Of a stretch of DNA of 64,000 nt, positions 54,134 through 61,343 are shown in pieces. Origin of the DNA: Microbulbifer halophilus (GTDB lineage Bacteria > Pseudomonadota > Gammaproteobacteria > Pseudomonadales > Cellvibrionaceae). Every line of letters begins with the position of its first letter. Position 1 is the stretch's first letter. The notes under the pieces were generated by a model. The model was not told the origin of the DNA, did no database searches, and was given only the letters and a program-made list of their open reading frames with translations. The position numbers and the translations under genes are program-made. Location: NCBI RefSeq assembly GCF_026183675.1, contig NZ_JAPIVK010000001.1, forward strand, positions 131,498 to 195,497, read 5' to 3'.

Positions 54134-55518
54134 AGCGTACTGGAAGACGGAACGGGTTGGGACAAATCACCGGCCGGAAGCGACTCCTGCCAGCCGCGGT
54201 TCAGTTTGTAAAAATGCAGACAGACGATCACCAGCGCTCCCGCAATGACGGAGCTGCCGGCAAAGGCGAAGACAATGCCGAACAGCGCCGGCCCGCTCTG
54301 TTCCACATTTGCCTGGTAACCGAAGAAAGCCAGCACCCAGCCGGTGAGGCCACCGCCGATGGAGTTGCCCAGTTTGAGGGCGAACAGCTGGCCGGCAAAA
54401 AACATGGCCATGGCCCCCTTGCCTACCGTTTTCACTCCGTAATCCACCGTATCGGGCACCGCGGAAAACAGCAGCGGCACGAACATCATGTGGAAATAGT
54501 TGGACAACATGGCCAGGGACAGCGACGGCAGCAGCCATTCCCGCGGTACCAGGAACACGAGAGCATTGGTGACGATGGTGCCGCACAGGGCCAGCTTCAT
54601 CACCTTCACCTTGCACAGCCCTTTCACCAGCCAGCCGGCGGTGAGGGCGCCGGCGACACCGGCGAGCATGGTCAGCCCCATAAACAGTGACAACAGGTTG
54701 GCGGTGTCGGCGAAGAAACCGCTCATATTGTTGATCAGGTAGTAATCCACGAAATAGGGCTTGGCCGCACTCTGCATGGCACCGCGGATCATGATGATCA
54801 GGGTCGCCAGGGCGACGAGCAGCCACTGGGAATTGCTGAACATGGCCTTCAGGTCGGCGGTGGGACTGACTTTCGGCGCGCTGTCGTCCGGCTGTATGCG
54901 CTCGCGGGTCAGCGCAAAACAGCCCAGGAAGCAGAGCACGGCGATGACCGCCATCACCGCCATGGCCAGGGGGAAGCCCAGTTGCGGGTTGTCGCCACCC
55001 AGCAGCGCCGCCAGCGGGAATATGGAAGTGGTCACCAGAAAGCCGCCCATCATGGCCATGGCGAAACGGTAGGTCTGCAGGTTGGCTCGCTCCTCGCTGT
55101 CCGCCGTCATCACCCCGCCCAGGGCCGAATAGGAAATATTCACGGCGGTGTAGGCGCTCATCAGCAGGGCATAGCTGATATAGGCGTAAACCAGCTTGGT
55201 GCCGGCATCGGAACCGGGGGTGATAAAGGCGGCCACGGCGAGCAGCCCGTAGGGAACCGCCACCCACAGCATCCAGGGCCGGTAGCGGCCGTGCCTGGAA
55301 CGGGTGCGATCGGCAATGGCCCCCATGATGGGATCGGTCACCGCATCGAACAGCCGCACCACCAGCATCAGGGTGCCGGCAGCGGCGGCGGTGATGCCGT
55401 AGACGTCGGTGTAGAAATACAGCAGGACGTTGATCACCGCCTGGAAGACGATATTGCTGGCGGTGTCGCCGAGACCGTAGCCCAGCTTCTCTTTGCGGCT
55501 CAGTGGGGCAGGCTTCAC
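54130..55518 (-). CDS. GPH-family glycoside-cation symporter (XynP-like)
   Basis: A 462-residue inner-membrane transporter with about twelve helices and the GPH/MelB signatures LGYGLGDTASNIVFQ, VVRLFDAVTDPIMGAIADRT and RSRHGRYRPWMLW near the N-terminus, and DTVDYGVKTVGKGAMAMFFA later. Paired with GH43, the likely substrate is a xylo- or arabinoxylo-oligosaccharide. A LacI-type operator lies 33 bp upstream. Confidence 0.92.
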   Translation of the reverse strand: MKPAPLSRKEKLGYGLGDTASNIVFQAVINVLLYFYTDVYGITAAAAGTLMLVVRLFDAVTDPIMGAIADRTRSRHGRYRPWMLWVAVPYGLLAVAAFITPGSDAGTKLVYAYISYALLMSAYTAVNISYSALGGVMTADSEERANLQTYRFAMAMMGGFLVTTSIFPLAALLGGDNPQLGFPLAMAVMAVIAVLCFLGCFALTRERIQPDDSAPKVSPTADLKAMFSNSQWLLVALATLIIMIRGAMQSAAKPYFVDYYLINNMSGFFADTANLLSLFMGLTMLAGVAGALTAGWLVKGLCKVKVMKLALCGTIVTNALVFLVPREWLLPSLSLAMLSNYFHMMFVPLLFSAVPDTVDYGVKTVGKGAMAMFFAGQLFALKLGNSIGGGLTGWVLAFFGYQANVEQSGPALFGIVFAFAGSSVIAGALVIVCLHFYKLNRGWQESLPAGDLSQPVPSSSTL

Positions 55519-55550
55519 GGGGGGCTTCCTTCTTGTTTTTATCGCAGGAA

Positions 55551-55564
55551 TGTTACCGCTAACA
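55551..55564 (-). promoter_or_regulatory. LacI-family type operator of the xylo-oligosaccharide operon
   Basis: TGTTACCGCTAACA has arms TGTTA/TAACA around a CCGC centre, the form bound by LacI-family regulators. On the minus strand TTGTTA (within it) and GATAAA are 16 bp apart, so the operator could cover the -35. No LacI gene is in the window. Confidence 0.65.
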
Positions 55565-55622
55565 AAAGAAGCCTATAGAGGCGGTTCGAGGCCGTCAAGA
55601 AAAAGGCACCGTACCGCCGGAA

Positions 55623-56099
55623 TCAATCCTGAAACAACAACTCCAGCGGATAGCCGGTAAACGGCTTGGTCTTTTCGATCACCAGGTGGGAGGTCATGCG
55701 GGAAATGGCCGCCTCCTCGTTCGCCAGCAGTTGCTCGGAAACGCGGTTGAAATCCGCTGCGTCCGGGCAGACGAAGCGCAGCATATAGTCGAATTCACCG
55801 GACATTTTCACGCAGGAGACGATCTGGGGAATATCGTTGATGGCGCGGCGGAAATTTTCGCTGGTGCGCGCATCCTGGCGCTTCAGGGCCACGTTGACGT
55901 AGAACTCGGCGTGGCGCACCTTGTCCAGGTTTACTTCGGCGAGAAACTCGCGCACATAGCGCTCGCTGGTGAGGCGTTTGACCCGCGCCAGGCAGGCGCT
56001 CTCGGACAGGCCTATCTGTTCACTCAGGTTCAGGTTGCTGATGCGCGCATTGGTCTGCAGCGCCTCCAGAATTTTCAGGTTGTGGCGATCTATTTTCAC
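55623..56099 (-). CDS. Lrp/AsnC family transcriptional regulator
   Basis: A 158-residue regulator: N-terminal helix-turn-helix (ILEALQTNARISNLNLSEQI, GLSESACLARVKRL) and C-terminal RAM effector domain (HAEFYVNVALKRQ, SCVKMSGEFDYMLRFVCPDA). It sits 206 bp after the aminotransferase gene on the same strand, and amino-acid-sensing regulation of that enzyme is plausible but only inferred. Confidence 0.92.
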   Translation of the reverse strand: MKIDRHNLKILEALQTNARISNLNLSEQIGLSESACLARVKRLTSERYVREFLAEVNLDKVRHAEFYVNVALKRQDARTSENFRRAINDIPQIVSCVKMSGEFDYMLRFVCPDAADFNRVSEQLLANEEAAISRMTSHLVIEKTKPFTGYPLELLFQD

Positions 56100-56190
56100 G
56101 CGGTTGTTCTTCTACCAGGGGATTCTGTGCCAAAGAGGAAGGATAGCGGCATTCGCCGGGGATCGAAACTGCCCCCACCCAACCGGTCGC

Positions 56191-56282
56191 CGTCATTCCA
56201 GCGAAGAGCCTGTGCTGGAATTGATCCAGTACCGGAATCCAGCCCCCGGGGGCTCTGGATTCCGGCATCCGCCGGAATGACG
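56191..56282. repeat. 92-bp palindromic repeat, CGTCATTCC...GGAATGACG
   Basis: CGTCATTCCAGCGAAGAGCC at one end and TCCGGCATCCGCCGGAATGA at the other form an inverted structure with a CCCCCGGGGG centre. It belongs with the shorter copy at 33941-33967. Confidence 0.75.
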
Positions 56283-56304
56283 ATTTGGGAGATTCAAGGG
56301 GCAG

Positions 56305-57519
56305 TCAGCCCGCCTGGCGGCTCCCGCTGGCAACGAAGCGCTCGATGCGGTCCAGCGCGCGGGCGAGTTCGCCCTCCTCCGCCGCCAGGGTCAGGCGCAC
56401 GTGGTTTCTGGCGCTGGGGCCGAAGGGCGCGCCCGGCAGCACCGACACGCGCTCGGCGTCCAGCAGCGCCTCGGCGAAGGCTTCGCCGCAGTTTCCATCT
56501 TTCGAGTGGGCCACCGCAGACACATCCACCATCACGAACATACCCGCATCCGGGGAGGTGCAATTGAGACCGGGGATATTGTTGATGCGCTCGACGATCA
56601 GGTCGCGACGCTTCTGGTAGGCGGAGCGCATCTCCTCGACAAAATAGGTGTCGAATTCCAGCGCAAAGGCGGCGGCCTCCTGGATAAACTGCGGGCAACC
56701 GAAGATGGTGGCGCCGGCAAACTTTGCCAGCCGCTCCACCAGCGGCCCCTGGGCCACGGCCCAGCCCAGGCGCCAGCCGCTCATGGCGTGGGATTTGGAC
56801 AGGCCGTCGATCACCACCACATTGTCCAGGTGTTCCGCGGCACTGCGCAGGGAAGTGTGGCGGCGGGCGAAAGTGATCATCGAGTACATCTCGTCGCAGA
56901 TCAGCCAGATACCGCGCTCGCGGCAGTAGGCGGCCAGCTCGCGCAACTGCTCCGGGGTGGCCATGGCGCCGGTGGGATTGACCGGGGTGTTGACCATCAC
57001 CGCGCGGGTGTCTTCGCCGATGGCGGCCTTGATGTCGTCGACGTCGAAGGCGAAATCGTTGTCCGCCGGGCAGGCGACCTTCTTCATGTTCAGGCGCAGT
57101 GCATCGCAGATGGGCACATAGCCGATATACATGGGCTCCGGGATCAGCAGTTCCTCGCCGGGGTTCAGCAGGCAGGCGAGCACCGCGTAGATGGCGTTGG
57201 TGCCGCCGGGGAACACCACCACGTCGTCGGCGCTGCAGGGGTGCGGCGAGACCTTGCTCTCGATATCGGCGATGGCGCGGCGCAGTACCGGTTCGCCGGC
57301 ATCCGGGGAGTAGTGGGTACGCCCCACGCCGAGGCGCGCGCGGGTGTAATCGAGAATCGGTTCCGGGGTGTCGAAGTTGGGGTCACCGACACAGAGGAAA
57401 ATCACATCCTCGCCCTTGTCGGCCAGCTCGTGGGCGCGATCGCTGACGGCCCAGACATTGGCATCGTCCTTGTTCAGGGCTTCACTCAGTTCGCTGAATC
57501 GGGGGTTGTACTGCGTCAC
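56305..57519 (-). CDS. Class I/II aminotransferase, AruH-like
   Basis: A 404-residue fold-type I PLP aminotransferase: FLCVGDPNFDTPEPILDYTR, NTPVNPTGAMATPEQL, CDEMYS (Asp/Tyr cofactor contacts), the Schiff-base Lys in DGLSKSHAMSGWRLGW and a C-terminal Arg in FGPSARNHVRLTLA. From memory it most resembles arginine-pyruvate transaminase AruH of Pseudomonas aeruginosa (shared GDPxFDTP, SKSHAMxGWR and FIQxAA patterns), but substrate specificity cannot be proven. The Lrp-type gene follows. Confidence 0.87.
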   Translation of the reverse strand: MTQYNPRFSELSEALNKDDANVWAVSDRAHELADKGEDVIFLCVGDPNFDTPEPILDYTRARLGVGRTHYSPDAGEPVLRRAIADIESKVSPHPCSADDVVVFPGGTNAIYAVLACLLNPGEELLIPEPMYIGYVPICDALRLNMKKVACPADNDFAFDVDDIKAAIGEDTRAVMVNTPVNPTGAMATPEQLRELAAYCRERGIWLICDEMYSMITFARRHTSLRSAAEHLDNVVVIDGLSKSHAMSGWRLGWAVAQGPLVERLAKFAGATIFGCPQFIQEAAAFALEFDTYFVEEMRSAYQKRRDLIVERINNIPGLNCTSPDAGMFVMVDVSAVAHSKDGNCGEAFAEALLDAERVSVLPGAPFGPSARNHVRLTLAAEEGELARALDRIERFVASGSRQAG

Positions 57520-57661
57520 GGTCTTTTACTGCTCGGGTTGTCTTCGATCCCCCTACGGTAACAACCGGGCGGGTAATCGTTGCCGCGATCGGGGCGGTGT
57601 TTTCGCATTCGGGGGGCTTTTAAGAGGGGATTGCCGCAGAAAATTCGGCGGCCGTTCGGCC

Positions 57662-57738
57662 CCCTCTCCCCCGGCCCCTCTCCCGGCGGGAGAGGGGAGC
57701 GCCGTAGGGTACGCAGTGCGCACTGCCCGGGTCCCGAC
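57662..57738. repeat. REP-like pair downstream of the autotransporter gene
   Basis: A CCCTCTCCCCCGGCCCCTCTC...GGGAGAGGGGAG palindrome (57662-57700) followed by GTAGGGTACGCAGTGCGCAC and CCCGGGTCCCGAC, in the same order as at 33017-33113. Confidence 0.8.
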
Positions 57739-57742
57739 AGAA

Positions 57743-59917
57743 TCAAAACCGGTAATTCAGGTTCAGCCCGCCGACGGTGTCGTCCGCCCCCACCTGGATA
57801 TTGCCGCTCACCTGGAACTTGTCGGTCAGGTTCAGGCCCACCAGGGCGCCGGCACCGTTCTGGAAGAAGCCGGCGTTGCGGCTGTCGTAGGCGGCCATCC
57901 GGGCGCTGTTGCCGCGGATGGATTTGAGGCCGATCCCCACGGTGTCCGTTTCGTCGCCGTCGTTGGCCTCGAACCAGACCTCGCCGAACCAGCGCCACTC
58001 GGCATTCTCCGGCGCGTTGTAGAAGAAGCCGGCGCGGTAGCGCCAGTACTCGCGGCTCTGGTGGTGCACCCGCAGGCCGATGGGGTCCAGGTTCCTGCCA
58101 TTGCTGCCGACGTAGGTCAGGTCCCCGTGGGTATCCTCGCGGAAACCGGACGCGGAGACATCGGTCCAGGCCGCCGACACGAACGGGCCCAGCTGGCAGG
58201 GCAGCGCGGGCGCCGTATCGTAACCGGCGCGGGCAAAGAGACTCACGGCCTCGCCGTCGGTATCCCCGGTGATTCGGCGCGAGAAGTGGGGCCCCAGTTG
58301 AATGCGGCGGTCCACCTCGTAGTAGTCGATATCGGAATAGGTGACACCGCCGTCGACGAAGAAGCGCTCGTTGTCCCAGCGCGCCAAACCGCTCAGGTTC
58401 CAGCTGTCCGCCTGCAGCCACAGGTCCTCCGGCTGGTATTCGGAGCCCGCATAGGAAAGCGCCAGCGCCCATTCGAAATCATCGGTGGCGGCGAAGCTGA
58501 AGCCGAAGAAACCATCCCAACTGTCGCCCCGCTCGCCGGGGGCCGGGCCCTGTCCCAGGTCGTTGCGGGACCAGGCGGCACCGAAAAATACCGTGGTGGT
58601 CGGGTCGCGGAAGCGCTGCGCCACCAGGTGGTGATCGATGTTCGACTGGTGACTGCGGGTGTTCTCATAGCCGAGATCCGGCAGTATCGCGAAGCCCACC
58701 GGTGCCGCGAGCACGGAATAGTAGTAGTCGCCCAGCAGTTCCCCGGCGGCCAGGGTCGGGTGGACACCGTCGTTGAAAAACAACTGATCGGAGTCCGGGG
58801 CGCTGCCGCTCTCGCTGTAGACCGGATCCGGGTTGGCACACTCGCCGGCGGCGTAGCAGGTGGCGGCCTGGTCGATATCGGCAAAGCCGAACAGGCCCGG
58901 GCGGTCCAGCGCCAGGGCGCCCAGGCCCTCGGTATCGAGGATCAGCACATTGCCGACGCGATTCAGCTGGCGGCGCAGGGATTCGTTGAACAGGGTCGTG
59001 CCGGTATTGCCGGCGCTGACCGCGGCCGGCCCCAGATCGTTCATCAGCGGCGTATTGCCCACCCGCGGCGCATTGGACACGGCAACGAAGCGCGCGCCCG
59101 CACTGCGCAGTGCCGCCGCGGCAGTGGCGAGAAATCCCGCCGAGCGCTCCATGCTCCCCGGCGAAACGGTGCCGGCCAGAACGCCGGCAATGATGTCGTT
59201 GCCACCGCCGTTCAGGTAGTAGAGCGAGTCGCGGTCGACCCGGTTCTGCGTCAGATAGCCCTGCCCGGTGGCGAAAGGCACGCCGGTCAAGGTAATACTG
59301 TTGCCCGGATCATCCACCAGCGCCTGCAGCGCCGCCGGATCGTCAAATGCGGCGGTCGCCAGCGCCACGTCCGCCGGTGACGGGTAGGGGCTCTCGCCGG
59401 CGGAGGGGTCGCAGACGCCGTCCGCGCCGCAGCGGCTGGAATCCGGCAGCACCGTGGTCAGGGTATTGTGGTCGGCAACGGTGGTGTTGGGGGCCAGCTC
59501 GCGAAAGCGCTGTGGCCCCACCACATCGAGCAGTACATCGGCGGCGCGGTTGCCGCCCACGGCCCAGTTGCTGCCGTTGGCCAGCACCGAGCCGGCAATC
59601 TGCTGCAGTTGCTGCTCGGCCGTGCCCGCCGCCGGCGCACAGGGAATGGCGCCGCCACTGGCCGGGCCCAGGCCGGAACAGGAAGGCAGCAGGGGGGACA
59701 CGCCGAAACTCTGCGCGGTGAATTCGATCGCCGGCTGCATCGGCAGGATGCCGTCGGGATCGCTGCTGGTGAAAATGCCGGCATTGCCGCCGTCCGACAG
59801 GCTGTCACCGAAGACGACGATATTGTCGTAGAGATCCGGGGTGAAGTTGTCGGCCTGTGCGCTGGATACGGCGGCGAGAGCCACTGCCGCGGCGATGGAT
59901 CTGACGGGAAACCCCAT
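57743..59917 (-). CDS. Autotransporter GDSL/SGNH esterase
   Basis: A 724-residue surface protein of the type V secretion kind (EstA-like). A signal peptide (MGFPVRSIAAAVALAAVSSA) precedes an SGNH hydrolase passenger (about 24-440): nucleophile Ser in VVFGDSLSDGGN, YLNGGGNDIIAG for the oxyanion Asn, and the Asp-His pair in NDGVHPTLAAGELLG. The C-terminal part (about 450-724) is a 12-strand beta-barrel ending in the outer-membrane sorting Phe (NLNYRF). The start at 59917 is chosen by the signal peptide. Confidence 0.92.
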   Translation of the reverse strand: MGFPVRSIAAAVALAAVSSAQADNFTPDLYDNIVVFGDSLSDGGNAGIFTSSDPDGILPMQPAIEFTAQSFGVSPLLPSCSGLGPASGGAIPCAPAAGTAEQQLQQIAGSVLANGSNWAVGGNRAADVLLDVVGPQRFRELAPNTTVADHNTLTTVLPDSSRCGADGVCDPSAGESPYPSPADVALATAAFDDPAALQALVDDPGNSITLTGVPFATGQGYLTQNRVDRDSLYYLNGGGNDIIAGVLAGTVSPGSMERSAGFLATAAAALRSAGARFVAVSNAPRVGNTPLMNDLGPAAVSAGNTGTTLFNESLRRQLNRVGNVLILDTEGLGALALDRPGLFGFADIDQAATCYAAGECANPDPVYSESGSAPDSDQLFFNDGVHPTLAAGELLGDYYYSVLAAPVGFAILPDLGYENTRSHQSNIDHHLVAQRFRDPTTTVFFGAAWSRNDLGQGPAPGERGDSWDGFFGFSFAATDDFEWALALSYAGSEYQPEDLWLQADSWNLSGLARWDNERFFVDGGVTYSDIDYYEVDRRIQLGPHFSRRITGDTDGEAVSLFARAGYDTAPALPCQLGPFVSAAWTDVSASGFREDTHGDLTYVGSNGRNLDPIGLRVHHQSREYWRYRAGFFYNAPENAEWRWFGEVWFEANDGDETDTVGIGLKSIRGNSARMAAYDSRNAGFFQNGAGALVGLNLTDKFQVSGNIQVGADDTVGGLNLNYRF

Positions 59918-60013
59918 GGCGCACTCCTTTGCGTCGTTTGCGATGGGGCAAGTATAGACATGCCTGCGGCACAGGCCCGCAGCCTGGATCACAGCGCCGG
60001 AAACCGAGGTCAA

Positions 60014-60641
60014 GCTCCCCTCTCCTCGACCGGTGAGGGGACTGGCATGGGGCCCGGGAGGGCTCGGTGGGTTAATTTGCCTCAAGCGCTTCCGACATGG
60101 CTCCCCTCTCCCTAACCCTCTCCCGGCGGGAGAGGGGATTGGTATGGGGCCCGGGAGGGCTCGGTGGGCTGATTTGCCCCCGGCGTTTCCGACATGGCTC
60201 CCCTCTCCCTAACCCTCTCCCGGCGGGAGAGGGGATTGGTATGGGGCCCGGGAGGGCTCGGTGGGCTGATTTGCCCCCGGCGTTTCCGACATGGCTCCCC
60301 TCACCCTAACCCTCACCCCGCGGGAGAGCGGACTGGTATCGGGCGTGGGAGAGCTCGGTGGGCTGATTTGCCCCCGGCGTTTCCGACCTGGCTCCCCTCT
60401 CCCTACCCCTCGCCCGGCGGGAGAGGGGATTGGGATGGGGCCCGGGAGGGCTCGGTGGGCTGAGTTGCCCCCGGCGTTTCCGACATGGCTCCCCTCACCC
60501 TAACCCTCACCCCGCGGGAGAGCGGACTGGTATCGGGCGTGGGAGAGCTCGGTGGGCTGATTTGCCCCCGGCGTTTCCGACATGGCTCCCCTCTCCCTCC
60601 GGGAGAGGGGCCGGGGGAGAGGGGAGCGGATGCGCCCGGGA
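60014..60641. repeat. 97-bp tandem repeat array built from REP-like units
   Basis: Five complete units with an exact 97-bp period begin at 60097, 60194, 60291, 60388 and 60485, flanked by a partial unit before (60014-60096) and one after (from 60582). Each unit has a REP palindrome (CCCTCTCC...GGGAGAGGGG), a spacer GGGAGGGCTCGGTGGGCTGA and TTTGCCCCCGGCGTTTCCGA. Two sequence variants alternate in the order A-A-B-A'-B, as if a 194-bp dimer had been copied. It fills most of the 741-bp gap 59918-60658 between the autotransporter and DUF523 genes. Confidence 0.95.
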
Positions 60642-60658
60642 AGTTCGCTCACCCCACC

Positions 60659-61186
60659 CTACTCCCACTTTTGCGCCCGGTAGGCCCGCACCCGGGCAAG
60701 GAACTCCTCGCGCCGGGGCCGCTCCTCCAGTTGCCAGGCCTCCTCCACCGGCAGCGCCGGAAACAGCTCGCGCAGCCGCTCGGCGAACAAGCCGGCGCCG
60801 TGGGCCTGCGCTTGCGGGTCGCCGGGCCGGTAGCGCGGCGTCGAGTGCAGCCCGCAACTGGGGGATTTCTGCATAAAGATGAATCCCCCCAACCGCGCCA
60901 CCTGCGGCGCCACCCGCTCGGCGTATTCCCGCAGTTGCCGGGTCACATCCAGGTGCGGATCCCCGACACCCTGTGCGCGCGGCCCGCCGTCGCTCGCTAC
61001 CAGGTGGATCGGCGGCCTGGGCACCCCCATACCGATGGCCACTTCCGGGCAGAAGGGCAGATAGTCGAAGTATTTCGACAGGGCTTCGGTACAGACCCGG
61101 CTGAGCTTGTGGCCACCGTTGTAGCGCACCGGCGCGCCCAGCAGGCACTGGCTGATGCCGACGGGAATTTTGCGGGGAGATAGCAT
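60659..61186 (-). CDS. DUF523 family protein (YbbK-like)
   Basis: A 175-residue protein with the family start IPVGISQCLLGAPVRYNGGH, the block PFCPEVAIGMGVPRPPIHLV and GFIFMQKSPSCGLHS, which places conserved cysteines for a possible metal or Fe-S centre. The function is not established. The start MLSPRKI is chosen over a longer frame. It is divergent from the ydiJ-type gene; a GTGTGATCACAC palindrome lies next to the start codon. Confidence 0.85.
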   Translation of the reverse strand: MLSPRKIPVGISQCLLGAPVRYNGGHKLSRVCTEALSKYFDYLPFCPEVAIGMGVPRPPIHLVASDGGPRAQGVGDPHLDVTRQLREYAERVAPQVARLGGFIFMQKSPSCGLHSTPRYRPGDPQAQAHGAGLFAERLRELFPALPVEEAWQLEERPRREEFLARVRAYRAQKWE

Positions 61187-61343
61187 GGTGTGATCACACT
61201 GCAAGATTGTTGCATCGCCTGTATACCGGCCACAGAATGTTTCATCAACCCCACGGGATAGCAGTGACTTCTCTGCGAAGTCCTCGCCACACCGGTATAA
61301 TGATCGGCCTTTGTGGCACCCGGTTAATAAGCACAGGCCCTAC

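Noticed and set aside
60097-60876. Open frames reading MAPLSLTLSRRERG and similar across the 97-bp array
   Set aside because: These are the usual false proteins produced by REP palindromes; the unit length of 97 is not a multiple of three, the repeats open several frames, and there is no ribosome site.
61187-61200. GTGTGATCACAC palindrome as a CRP site
   Set aside because: CRP sites need TGTGA and TCACA separated by six bases; here they directly abut.
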